64,000 nt of DNA from Gordius sp. MW1. Lineage: Eukaryota; Nematomorpha; Gordioida; Gordea; Gordiidae. Below the pieces are notes generated by a model that saw only the letters and a list, made by a program, of their open reading frames with translations, was not told the DNA's origin and made no database searches. Shown piece by piece: positions 37,675 to 50,300 of the stretch (positions within the stretch are counted from its first letter, which is position 1; each line of letters opens with the position of its first letter). The position numbers and the translations under genes are program-made. The stretch is from positions 19,180,001 through 19,244,000 of the forward strand of contig OZ038530.1 in assembly GCA_964036665.1 (NCBI GenBank). Reading direction: 5' to 3'.

Positions 37675-39210
37675 TTGATTTAAGATATTATTAAATTCAT
37701 GAACTTTTCGTTTTTTACAATTTACGGAACCTAACAAAAGGCTAGGATTAGTGTGTGTTATACTATTTCAAGAATGGTATATTTTTAATTTTATACAAAG
37801 GTAATGGTTGTTAAGCTAAAATTTAATTTTGCTGAAAATATTGCTTTAATACTCCATTTATATAACATTTTAAGAATTTAATTTTGGAGCGTAATGTTAA
37901 TATTGTAATTTGTATGATTTAGAATTCGTTGTACTTAATAATGCTCTTAAATTATAAAATTTATAAATATTGAATTGCAAGGAATAAAAAAATAGGATAC
38001 ATTAATTATAATGAGAATAATAATAAAGGAAACTTTCTAGAATATATAATTCTGTAGTTTTGATTATAAAGGAATAAACGATAGCACATGATAATGACGA
38101 ATAATTGTGATATGATAGGCCGAGAATAATAATATACTTTTTTTATTAATGGCTAAATTATTAGGGGGGGGGGGCGCTTGAAATGCAAACAAAGGATAAA
38201 AAAAAATTATATATATATAAAAACATATAATTTTACCAACTCGGCTATGGCTTATAATATTAAAACATATAATTAAAGGAATATAATTTGATGATATATA
38301 AACAAAAGTTATTAATTAATTGTTTTTTATATATATGACAAAAATTTTTATATTCATCATTTAGACTACAATCAAGCAAGGGGATATTCTTCTCAATCGA
38401 ATCCAAAAACTGAGTCGCATGATTAACGTTTAAACGTTGTCTTGAAAAACGAAGAATTTTTTTATATTACTTAAATGTACACGTTTATACACACTATATT
38501 ACTTATCACAAGAAGATGTCGTACTTGATCATTTCTGATTATAAAACATTATAAATTTAATAAATAAAGTGGAGTTGTGCTGATTTTTTTGATCTTTGAT
38601 CTTTCACAATTTGATTTAAATTATGTTTCAGCAATTATTTACAATGCTCATAAAAATCTTGTGTGTTATGAAAGTCCTGCCATATACTTAGAGCCCTAAA
38701 TAATGGATTTCTTCGGCCCGAGTTCTACATTATGTTTTTAATGCTCGACTTGAACCCGAAATGCCTTTTTTTGCGAACTTGAGCCCGGGCCGATTTTCAA
38801 TAAAAACCTTTAGGCAAATTCTACTATAAATTACTTCACCAAATATAAAATTTATTTTCATTTGCGACAATTTATTCAGCTGATAATAATAATTTAAACC
38901 TAAAAAATAAATCTTGTTGAACGTCAATATATTTTATTATATATAAATACTAGGATAAAATTGGCACTTTTGTTCAGAAATTATTAAAGAGAGGGGGAGT
39001 CTAGAGTTAAAAAGATATATTATGTATGCTGTGCGAAAATAGAAATTTTATAACGAGTTGGGTTTATCTGAATCTTTTAGTTGTCGGATTTAAATCGATT
39101 TCGGACTGCGACATTAGGCCCGACCCGAGCCCGATTATTTTTTTAATTATTGCCTGACCCGGCTATAAATTTTATCGGGCCGGGCTTGGAGCTGCCCGTG
39201 CAAGGCTTTA
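37675..39210. other. Intergenic AT-rich DNA, then GC-rich hAT-like remnant
   Basis: AATAAA near 37983 is a possible PSMD6 polyadenylation signal. A stretch with a G tract (38163-38173) follows. From about 38690 to 39210, blocks such as TCGGCCCGAG and GGGCCGGGC at both ends resemble the hAT-like elements at 39498 and 41255, but no target duplication was found. There is no gene. Confidence 0.45.
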
Positions 39211-39489
39211 AATATATCCTATATTTTATGGATGAAACCGTTTAATAACTTAATCCTTGGATGTTAACTCTTCCTCCTACCATTCTAAAGCAGAACTCAG
39301 CAAGTGGTGGAATATAAATCATAACATTTATTAAACATAAAAGAATTATTGTATTTAGGGGGGGGGGGGGGGTAGCTGCTTTTACTGCACCTGCACCTAC
39401 TGATTTAAGTTCATCTACTTTATCTGATCCTGAATAAATTTGTATTTTGGGATCGTAATTAAATTCGGGACTAATTTGGTTTGGGGTTA

Positions 39490-39936
39490 CTTGTGCGCAA
39501 AGGTCTAATTTGTTAGAATTTTGTGCCCGAACCCGGCCGGGTCCGATTTTATAATTGATCTGCCTGCCCGAACCCTTCTATGTGTCCGCCCGGCCATGCC
39601 CGAATTATAAGAGCTGCCCGAACTGCTCGGCCCGAAATGGTGTGTTTTAAACTTTTTAGCACTAATATTGTTATATTTTAAAAAAATATCTTAATTTGTG
39701 ATTTTTTTGGATAAAAATTTGGATTAAAAAACATCATAAAATCAAATTAAAAAGGTGACAAATTATACACAAAAACAATATAATACATTATTTTAACAAC
39801 AGCATTGAGCCCGAATTTCCCGAATCTTGTTATGGTGCCCGCCCGAAAGTCAAAATTTACGACAGTTGCCCCGTGGGCAGGGCTGGCAGGTTCGGGCAGC
39901 GGACCGGGCGGGGCATATCTGGTCTCTGCTTGTGCG
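39490..39936. mobile_element. Non-autonomous hAT element, 431 bp, with perfect 8-bp TSD
   Basis: The body 39498-39928 begins CAAAGGTCTAA and ends TCTGGTCTCTG. CTTGTGCG is repeated exactly at 39490-39497 and 39929-39936. Subterminal blocks rich in CCCGAACCCGGCC and GGGCGGGGC relate it to the elements at 41255-42070 and 54491-55453. Confidence 0.85.
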
Positions 39937-40155
39937 TTGCATCCCGTTTTTATTAAAATATGATAGATGCCTTGAGTCGGATATAAAATAAATCTTTTTG
40001 GCAAATATTATTGTAAACAAATAATTCCATATTAAGGATACATTATTAATCTTAACATCAATATATGCATGACAAGACTCATTTTGTGCAAATAAATGGG
40101 ATAGGTAAACACTAGCATGCTTCTATTCACCTTACAGTATTCAATTAATTTGTGA

Positions 40156-40312
40156 TCATGGGCGTAGGATGGTTCGATAGAGGGAAGCAATAATGATTTA
40201 GGGAGAGGCAATATGATAATTTTTTGAAATTTTTAGCCATATTTAGATTAAATTTTAAAGGATTTTTAGATTTAGATGGGGCAGCCGCCCCCTCTCCCTA
40301 GCTACGCCTATG
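40156..40312. mobile_element. Diverged CATGGGCGTA-type MITE
   Basis: Ends CATGGGCGTAGGATGG and CTAGCTACGCCTATG are imperfect inverted repeats around a short AT-rich body. No clear duplication was seen. It belongs to the family at 13267-13367 and 53245-53410. Confidence 0.5.
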
Positions 40313-40531
40313 TTTTTGACTATAAATATGTTTTATTTAATTTAAACCCTAATATAACCTTTAGGTACGAGGTGATTCAATTTTATGAAATTCTATGGAA
40401 AACGTTTTCATCATTTTAAAATATATTAAGATTAAATATGTAATTAATGTAACCCCTTAAAATAGCAAATAAATAGAGATATTTAATATCTTTGATTAAA
40501 CAACATAAAATATAAAAAATTATTTTAAAAA

Positions 40532-43500
40532 ACTCGGGCCTTCGGCCCTCGTGGGAAGGGGGAGGGGGGAAGGGAAGGGGGAACGAAACTCATCTATACT
40601 TTGTATAAATGTATCATATTTGCTATGCAATTTGTGGGCGAGAAAGGTGGGAAGGGGCGAGAATGCCTATAGGGGGGTATTAAATGCGAAATAATTGGAC
40701 TGACGGGCATAGGGTAAATATCAATGTTAACCAATTCCAAATAGAAAAAAAAATTTAAATTTCGATTCACAATTTGGCCAATGGTTATTTTTCCCATTGG
40801 TCAGTAGCCAGGACATGGTTAAAAGTCGTATTTTCAAGGGTATTAACAAGAACAATATATTAATTTAATTAAAAAAAAAAAATTTGCCCTCGCCGGGATT
40901 CGAACCCACATCAGTAGAGGCATAGGCTTTTGTAGGGGCGCAGGGACCCATATCATTAGAGGCATAGGCCCTTGTAGGGGAGGGCATAGATAATTATCGA
41001 TGTTAACCAATTGAATTATTCATTACTAATTTTTTTTAGGGGAAAAGGTCATACTTTGGTTTTTTTAACTAATGGGTGTCAAAGGTTGTTAATATGAGAA
41101 AAGCGAAAATACCCTAAAGAAGAGGAAATTATAAGAAAATTAAATATAAAACGATATTCTTGATAAGTTAAAATGAGCAAAAGCTTTAAATTAAAGGCAA
41201 ACTTGAAATTTAAGTATTTTAAATTAATTTTAACAATGCTTTATTAATTGCTATCAGAGGTCAGATTTGTTAGAATTTTTCAGCCCGAACCCGGCCCGGC
41301 CCGATTTTATAATTAATCTGCCCGCCCGAGCCCGCCCGAACCCATCTAAGTGTCCGCCCGGGCCCGCCCGAATCGTTAAAGCTGCCCGAATTGCCCGGCC
41401 CGAAATATTAAATTTGCCCGTTGGTCCCGAATTTGTGAGGTCGCAAACAGAGGTCGGATTTGTTAAAATTTTTCTGCCCAAACCCGGCCCGGTCTAAATT
41501 TTTAACTAAATTCCCCGCCTGAACCCTTCTAAGTGTCCGCTCAGCCATGCCCAAACCATTAGAGCTGCCCGGCCTTATTAATAAAATTTGCCCGTGACTA
41601 GAAATTATCCAATCCCAAAATCTTTTAACCACTATTACAAAATAAGCATTAAATAAAGACATATTGATCAGAACAAATCTTTTATAATTATGAAAATTAA
41701 AAATTTTTGATCTTGAGATAAACCAGTTAAACTAATTTATTCGAAATAACATAAAATTTAATTCTGAAGAAGTTAAAATTAGGATTTAGGACATTATATA
41801 AACGTATGATAAGGATTTAAGCGATAGAAAAAAATCTAGTCAAATTTATTATGGCCCAAAATTGTTTATAAGCGAATTTTTCTTTTTTCGAGGAAAATCA
41901 ATTTGATTAAATTTTTGGCATGCCCGAATTGCCCGAATCTTATCAGCGTGCCCGCCCGGGCCCGTCCGAAAAGTAAAACTTAAGACAGTTGCCCGGCCCG
42001 GCCCGGCCCGTGGGCCGGGCCGGGCCGGGCGGGCCGGGCAGCGGGCCGGGCCGGGCATTTCTGACCTCTGATTGCTATTAAACTTAACCTTTTTGGTTAG
42101 TTCGCCTAAGTTAATATTAATAATAACAGTCGCAGTGGTAAACACGACGGAAATTTAAAATTCATAAGAAAATTCCAACCCTCCCCCCTCAATTAATAAC
42201 TTCTGTTCAATACATCTACCACCCCCCCCCACTCCTATATTAATAAATTAAAAATAATACTAACACATCTCTCTCTCCCATCTCCTCTCCTCCACTCCCG
42301 CCCCCTAAACCCCCCCCCCCCCCCCCCGCGCTTATAATACTAGGGTAATAAACTGTAGTTTAACCTTGGCATATAAAAATACTTACAACATATGAAAGAG
42401 TTAAGATAAGAGTATAGTGAAATGCAGTAAATTTAATTCCAATCATATATTCATAGCAAATACAAAACGACTGAATTTTGTATGCATTTAGTTAGTAACC
42501 ATCTAAAAATATGATTTGCCCATATCAGTAGAGGCATAGGCCCTCCTAGGGGAGGGCATAGGGTAATTATCAATGTTAACCTAATATACCAATTCAAAAA
42601 CGAATAAAAATAAATTGCATAGCAATTAAAAATTTCGATTCACAATTTGTTCTTTAATATAATAAAATAATTAATTGAAGGATGGATAATTATTAAAAAA
42701 AATGCTTCTATGATCGACCACGTGATAATAATAATTGCCCTCCTGTTTTTCGATTACAATTAAAATGGTTAAAATATTATCGTTAAGTTACATTAAAGAC
42801 TTTAAAGCAGTTATAAAAAGTTTATATATACATGTAATTTTTTTGATTAAATTTTTGACAAAATGCGAATTTTATTTTTTTTAAACAAAATTTTTTTTTC
42901 TTTTGCCTTATGGAAAAATACACATATGGTTTAAATTTTGATTTAATATCATTATTATTTTAAAAAACAATTAAAAAGATACCTAAAAACAATTTGGCAA
43001 ATGGTCATTTTTTTCATTGGTCAGTAGCCAGGACACGGTCAAAAAGGATATAAATACATAAGAGACGATTAGAAAACGAAAAAGATTTCAAATCACAATT
43101 TGGCCAATGGTCACTTTTTTCCATTGGTCAGTAACAATGTCAAAAAAAAACAAAAAAAAAAATTTTGATTCACACTTTGGCCAATGGTGATTTTTTCCAT
43201 TGGTCAGCAGCCAACGGACGGCCAAAAAGTCACATTATCAATGGTATTAACAAAAACAATATATTAATTTGAAAAAAAACGAAAAAAAAAATTTCGATTT
43301 ATACTTTGGCCAATGGTCATTTTTTCTTTGGTCAGTAGCCAGAACACTGTCAAAAAGTCATATTATCCATGGTATTAACAAGAACAATATATTAATTTAA
43401 TTTAAAAAATAGAAATTTTGCCCTCTCCGGGGTTGCGAACCCACATTAGTAAAGGCATAGGCTTTTGTAGGGGCACAGGGACCCACATTAGTAAAGGCAT

Positions 43501-43864
43501 AGGTTTTTTAGGGGCATAGGGACCCATATTAGTAGAGGCGTAGGCCCTTGTAGGAAAGGGCATAGGGTATTTATCAATGTTAACCTAATAAACCCAATTT
43601 AAAGACGAAAAAATAAAATTTCGATTTATTTGGCCAATGGTCATTTTTTTCATTGGTCAGTAGCCAGCGGACGGTCAAAAATTCATAGTATCAATGGTAT
43701 TAACAAGAACAAAATATTAATTTAATTAAAAAAAAATAAAAAAAAATTTGTCCTCTCCTGGGATTGAAAACTAGACCTCCAGGTCACAAAGCTGGCGCCA
43801 ATAACTTGGTGGACGACGGACGACGGACGGACAACCAAAAACGAGCCCATAAATTGCATAGCAT
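40532..43864 (+). mobile_element. Composite tandem-repeat element, copy 4, disrupted
   Basis: The hairpin and polypurine block lie at 40533-40580, the subterminal repeat TTGCTATGCAATTTGTGGGC at about 40621, satellite monomers at 40770-40870, 42990-43420 and 43620-43720, B-box-like GGGATTCGAACCC at about 40896 and a degenerate one at about 43425, and the terminus ACGAGCCCATAAATTGCATAGC near 43845. A hAT element is inserted at 41255-42070. C-rich and CT-rich tracts fill 42180-42330. It may be two partial copies rather than one. Confidence 0.55.
41247..42078. mobile_element. Non-autonomous hAT element, 816 bp, with perfect 8-bp TSD
   Basis: The body 41255-42070 has ends CAGAGGTCAGA and TCTGACCTCTG (11-bp perfect inverted repeat). 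ATTGCTAT is duplicated at 41247-41254 and 42071-42078; the target looks like the ATTGCTATGCAAT terminus of the composite element. Long GC-rich imperfect palindromes (GGGCCGGGCC blocks around 41990-42055) flank an AT-rich centre. The open frames here are by-products. Confidence 0.88.
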
Positions 43865-44337
43865 TCTATTTATGAAAAGTCGATGTTTCATATAATTTAT
43901 TAGTTAAATATTTAACAGTCTTATTTTGGAATAATGATAAATTTGAAATAAAATAAGGCAAGCATGTTTCTAGTTGGTCATGGTATAAATCAAAAATGTT
44001 TTAAACGCGCATTGCTTCATTTTCGATATTTGCTGACACAAGCTTTCGAGTTTAATTAAAAAAAATGCGTTTTTTTATTTGCAAACGCTAACTTGATATT
44101 ATATTATTTTTAGATTTGCCTAAGCATGGTAAAAATTAATATTTGCTTGTACAGATGATTGAGGCACCATTCTACCCTGGAGATTGGTAAATATTTGCAC
44201 ATTCGGACCCTTAAAATGATTCTAAATAATATTTCGCTTACATTAACAATTTTATTTTCCATATAATTCATTTAGTTCCTGTTGTAAAAATATTGAAAAT
44301 TAACTTACAATTTTAAGTGATTTCAAATTAAGGTCGG

Positions 44338-47300
44338 ATGTTCCGTTGTATAATTTTCATTACCTTGACCGCTAAACTAGTGTTAGCATCAGGATTCGAA
44401 GCCATTAAAGGTTAGTATAATTTTTAAAATTATCATTTCCTATCTTTTGTTATAATAATTAAACGTCTTAAAGAAATAATTTTTTTTTAAATTGTATTAT
44501 TTGACCGATGAAATGCTTTACTAAAGCATACTTATTACCAAAAGCTATGTTTGTTATCACTAAATCTTTTTATTAAAACCCATTTGAGTTTTAAAATACG
44601 TTTTAAATTGTTGGGGATTTTAGAAAGCATCAAACCAATTGAGCACTCTGAATATGGCATTAGAAATTTGGTAGTTCAATTGCCTAACCCAGGGGCTCCT
44701 TTGACCAATGGTGTTTTTATAACGTTTAGAGACCCCGAAAATCGTCAAGATAAATTGGTATCTGGCTATTCCTTTTCCGTCTACGAATTTATAAACAAAA
44801 GTTATTTAAACCCCAAACCTTTCAAGGATCTAACCTACATCACTAAGGTAAAGATTTTGATATTTTTTAATTTTCAAATTTTGAAATAACAAAATTTTAT
44901 TAATTTTTTCCTTTTCATTAATTTACAATTTACAATTTGTATTTTTTTATTTTTTATATTTTTATTCATCCAATAGTTTAGCGCCGAAGAGCAACATGAA
45001 AACCAACAGTCACACTCCTATTTTTATCCCATTAAAGGCCTTGTCCCAAACAAAAAGTATTTTCTCGTAGTTAACGTTGAATATTATGGAGAAGAGGTCA
45101 AATCAGAGTTTTCCGCTAGGAAACATTTCACTTGTAAGTTATCAATAAACTCGGGCCTTCGGCCCTCGTGGGAAGGGGGAGAAGGGAAGGGGAGTAGGGG
45201 AAGGGAAGAGGGGAAGGGAAGAGGGGAAGGGGGAACTCTTCTATACTCCGTATAAACGTAGCATATTTGCTATGCAATTTATGGGCGAGAAAGGTGGGAA
45301 GGGGCGAGAATGCCTATAGGGGGTATTAGATGCAAAATAATTAGTTAATTAGTTATAGGCCCTTGTAGGGGAGGACATAGGGTAATTATCAATGTTAACC
45401 AATTCAAAAACGAAAAAAAATTTCGATTTATTTGGCCAATGGTCATTTTTTTATTGGTCAGTAGCCAGCGGACGGTCAAAAATTCATATTATCATTGGTA
45501 TTAACATGAAAAAATATTAATTTAATTTAAAAAAATTAAAAAAAAACTTTGTCCCCTCCCTGACTTGAACCCCACACCTCCAGTTCACAAGCCGGCGCTA
45601 TAACCACTATACCATGCTGGCTTTAAAATAGTAGAAGTTATTATGTTATTTATATAGATGATGAAATAATAAAGTTGTGTTTTATGTTTAGAAAATCAAT
45701 ATATTTCGTCGGTCAGTAGCCAGCGGACGGTCAAAAAGTCATATTATCAATGGTATTAACAAAAACAAAATATTAATTTAATGTAAAAAAAAAATTAAAA
45801 AAAAAGTTTTTTTTTAGTTTTAAAAAAGGGCTAAATTCTTAAACTACCAGCCCGATTCGCTCGAAACTTTACCCGTAGGTGCCCAGGGCGGCCGGGGGTA
45901 AAATAACCTTTTCAGATTCCTAAAATACCTTTTCATTTTAAAAATATCGGACATTTCCCTGCCACACGTGCGGTGTAATATCTATGACACGTAGAAAAAT
46001 TTTACTAATTATATAAACTTACGCGCGCCATCTAATAAAGTTCAATTCGTGTCTGAGTTTAATAGTAGATTCAATTTAATTAGAAATAACGGGCTATGCT
46101 TATACCTTTGAAGGAGGTTTCGAATTTTGTGTTAGTTTCTATCGATATATTTTATCGTAAATTAGAATCTAATACCTATATTATTTTTTTAAATATTACT
46201 TTTTAGGTTTTCTATGAAATCACAATCTAATTAAATGAAATATATTAACCCAATAAAAAAATATATATGCATTTATAAGGTTAAAAATATATATTACATA
46301 GTTGGCTGTCTGTTAGACCATCTATAATAAATTTTTAGGTTATATATAAAATTTGGCCAATGGTCATTTTTTTCATTGGTAAGCAGCCAGGACACGGTAA
46401 AAGTGGATATAAATTCATAAGTCAAAAAAAACGAAAAAAAAAAATTTCGAATCACATTTTGGCCAATGGTCATTTTTTCCATCGGTCAGGAGCCAGCGGA
46501 CGGCCAAAAAGTCATAATATCAATGGTAGTAACAGGAACAATCATAATAGTCAAAAAAAACGAAAAAATAAACTCGGATTCACATTTTGGCCAATGGTCA
46601 TTTTTTCCATTGGTCAGCAGCCAGCACACGGTAAAAGTGGATATAAATTCACAAGAGTAAAAAAAACGAGAAAAAAATTTTCGAATCACATTTTGGCCAA
46701 TGGTCATTTTTTTCCATTGGTCAGCAGCCAGGACACAATAAAAGTGGATATAAATTCATAATAGTCAAAAAAAAACGAAATAAAAGTTTTCGAATCACAT
46801 TTTGGCCAATGGTCATTTTATTCCATTGGTCAGCAGCCAGCGGACGGCCAAAAAGTCATAATAGCAATGGTAGGAACAGGAACAATCATAATAGTCAAAA
46901 AAAACGAAAAAAATAATTTCGATTCACATTTTGGCCAATGGTCATTTTTTCCATCGGTCAGGAGCCAGCGGACGGCCAAAAAGTCATAATAGCAATGGTA
47001 GTAACAGGAACAATCATAATAGTCAAAAAAAACGAAAAAATAAACTCGGATTCACATTTTGGCCAATGGTCATTTTTTTCATTGGTCAGCAGCCAACGGA
47101 CGGCCAAAAAGTCTTATTATCAATGATAGTAACAAGAACAATCATAAAAGTCAAAAAAAACTCCGGGATTCTAACCCAAAAACTAGTTAAATTGCATAGC
47201 AATTAAAAGTAAACAACTTTTATTTATGTTTATTATATAACATTGGTCAGCAGCCAGCGGACGGCCAAAAAGTCATAATAGCAATGGTAGAAACAGGAAC

Positions 47301-50300
47301 AATTATAGTAGTCAAAAAAAACGAAAAAAATAATTTCGATTCACATTTTGGCCAATGGTCATTTTTTTCATTGGTCAGCAGCCAGCGGACGGCCAAAAAT
47401 TCTTATTATCAATGATAGTAACAAGAACAATCATAAGAGTCAAAAAAAACTCCGGGATTCCAACCCCAAAACTAGTTAAATTGCATAGCAATTAAAAAGT
47501 AAACAACTTTTATTTATGTTTATTTATAACAAACCTAGGGTTACACCTGTCGGGCGAGGAACTCCGAATAGCTGTAGGCCTACGCCTCGGCTGTGAAATT
47601 GTGTCCCCATTCAACTGCGACCTCTGCCGCCAACCCGTTCTTGCAAACGGCCATCATCCTCTACACTGCCAATACAGCAAGGGGCGGCATCCCCGTCATG
47701 CCACAATAAATAAAATAATCGGACAATCTTTGAAGAAAGCCGGCTTTCCCAATACAATAGAACCCACTGGCCTAAGCTCCACTGACGGGAAAAGACCCGA
47801 TGGAGTAACAATCATCCCGTGGGCTCGTGGCCTAAACGCCTGCTGGGACTTCACTGCAGTGGACGTATTCGCCAAATCTAACGCCTCTCCCGACCTCATC
47901 TCTTCTACTGAGAGAAAGAAGGAGGATAAATACAAATACCTAAACAATATTATTTTCATACCAGTAGTAGCTACGACCCTCGGTAACTTAGGTCCCGAGG
48001 GCAGCCAATTCCTAAAACAAATTTCAAAATATATAACCTCCATTACTCACGATCCCAAAGAATACTTTTTTATCAGGCAAAAGATCACAATGGAAATCGT
48101 TAAATCCAACACGATTTCCATACACGGATCAATGCCATCCGTTTAGTTATAGCGCGTTTTTATATTTTTTATTCGTGTATATCATAATTATAATTATTTG
48201 TTTCTGAATAAAACTTTTAGATCACTAGTTAAATTGCATAGCATTAAAAGTAAACAACTTTTATCTATATTTATTATATAACCAAAACTAGTTAAATTGC
48301 ATAGCAATTAAAAGTAAACAACTTTTATTTATGTTTATTATATAACTAGTTAAATTGCATAGCACAACTTTTATCTATGTTTATTATATAATAGATAATT
48401 TAACAAATCTTATATATAACACACCGAGGGAGATAGAGATGAGCGGTGGGGCACCTCTTATGCATTAATTTAAAAAATAACACAGCGAGGGAGATAGAGA
48501 TGAGGGGTGGGGCACCTCTTTCTCATCCATTAATTTAAAAAAGCGATAACCTAATATACCCAATGCAAATAGATAGGGTAACGGACGACGGACGACGGAC
48601 GACGGACACCAAAAAACGATCCCATAAATTGCATAGCAATTAATAATACTATTTTTTATTTATTTCAAAAACTCGGGCCTTCGGCCCTCGTGGGAAGGGG
48701 GAGAAGGGAAGGGGAGTAGGGGAAGGGAAGAGGGGAAGGGGGAACTCTTCTATACTCCGTATAAACGTAGCATATTTGCTATGCAATTTATGGGCGAGAA
48801 AGGTGGGAAGGGGCGAGAATGCCTATAGGGGGTATTAGATGCAAAATAATTAGTTAATTAGTTATAGGCCCTTGTAGGGGAGGACATAGGGTAATTATCA
48901 ATGTTAACCAATTCAAAAACGAAAAAAAATTTCGATTTATTTGGCCAATGGTCATTTTTTTATTGGTCAGTAGCCAGCGGACGGTCAAAAATTCATATTA
49001 TCATTGGTATTAACATGAACAAATATTAATTTAATTTAAAAAAATTAAAAAAAAAAATTTGTCCCCTCCCTGACTTGAACCCCACACCTCCAGTTCACAA
49101 GCCTGCGCTATAACCACTATACCATGCTGGCTTTAAAATAGTAGAAGTTATTATGTTATTTATATAGATGATGAAATTAATATGACTTTTTGACCGTCCG
49201 CTGGCTACTGACCGACGAAATATATTGATTTTCTAAACATAAAACACAACTATTAACAAAAACAAAATATTAATTTAATGTAAAAAAAAAATTAAAAAAA
49301 AAGTTTTTTTTAGTTTTAAAAAAGGGCTAAATTCTTAAACTACCAGCCCGATTCGCTCGAAACTTTACCCGTAGGTGCCCAGGGCGGCCAGGGGTAAAAT
49401 AACCTTTTCAGATTCCTAAAATACCTTTTCATTTTAAAAATATCGGACATTTCCCTGCCACACGCGGTGTAATATCTATGACACTTAGAAAAATTTTACT
49501 AATTATATAAACTTACGCGCGCCATCTAATAAAGTACAATTCGTGTTTGAGTTTAATAGTAGATTCAATTTAATTAGAAATAACGGGCTATGCTTATACC
49601 TTTGAAGGAGGTTTCGAATTTTGTGTTAGTTTCTATCGATATATTTTATCGTAAATTAGAATCTAATACCTATATTATTTTTTTAAATATTACTTTTTAG
49701 GTTTTCTATGAAATCACAATCTAATTAAATGAAATATATTAACCCAATAAAAAAATATATATGCATTTATAAGGTTAAAAATATATATTACATAGTTGGC
49801 TGTCTGTTAGACCATCTATAATAAATTTTTAGGTTATATATAAAATTTGGCCAATGGTCATTTTTTTTCATTGGTAAGCAGCCAGGACACGGTAAAAGTG
49901 GTTATAAATTCATAAGTCAAAAAAAAACGAAAAAAAAATTTTCGAATCACATTTTGGCCAATGGTCATTTTTTCCATCGGTCAGGAGCCAGCGGACGGCC
50001 AAAAAGTCATAATAGCAATGGTAGTAACAGGAACAATCATAATAGTCAAAAAAAACGAAAAAATAAACTCGGATTCACATTTTGGCCAATGGTCATTTTT
50101 TTCCATTGGTCAGCAGCCAGCACACGGTAAAAGTGGATATAAATTCACAAGAGTAAAAAAAACGAAAAAAAAATTTTTGAATCACATTTTGGCCAATGGT
50201 CATTTTTTTCCATTGGTCAGCAGCCAGCGGACGGCCAAAAAGTCATAATAGCAATGGTAGGAACAGGAACAATCATAATAGTCAAAAAAAACGAAAAAAA

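Larger units (their letters stand above)
45147..48642 (+). mobile_element. Composite tandem-repeat element, copy 5, with RLE insertion, in intron 3 of paralogue A
   Basis: This is the most complete copy. Modules in order: hairpin CTCGGGCCTTCGGCCCTCG (45151-45169), polypurine block to about 45235, subterminal TTGCTATGCAATTTATGGGC (about 45267), a satellite monomer (45430-45510), the tRNA-like module (45551-45621, minus), another monomer (45700-45770), about 520 bp of unique sequence (45820-46345), the main satellite array (46345-47450), 54-bp repeats, an inserted retroelement end (about 47530-48219), more 54-bp repeats, two GAGATAGAGATGAG repeats (48420-48540), an ACGGACG microsatellite (about 48583-48608) and the CCCATAAATTGCATAGCAATTA end. 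Confidence 0.75.

Noticed and set aside
41254-42145. Arg/Gly/Pro-rich open frames around the GGGCC blocks (also 54462-55454)
   Set aside because: They arise from GC-rich palindromes of the hAT elements and appear on both strands.
47611-48043. Minus-strand open frames over the retroelement insert
   Set aside because: They are shadows of the plus-strand frame 47601-48146, which carries the recognisable CCHC and RPD motifs.
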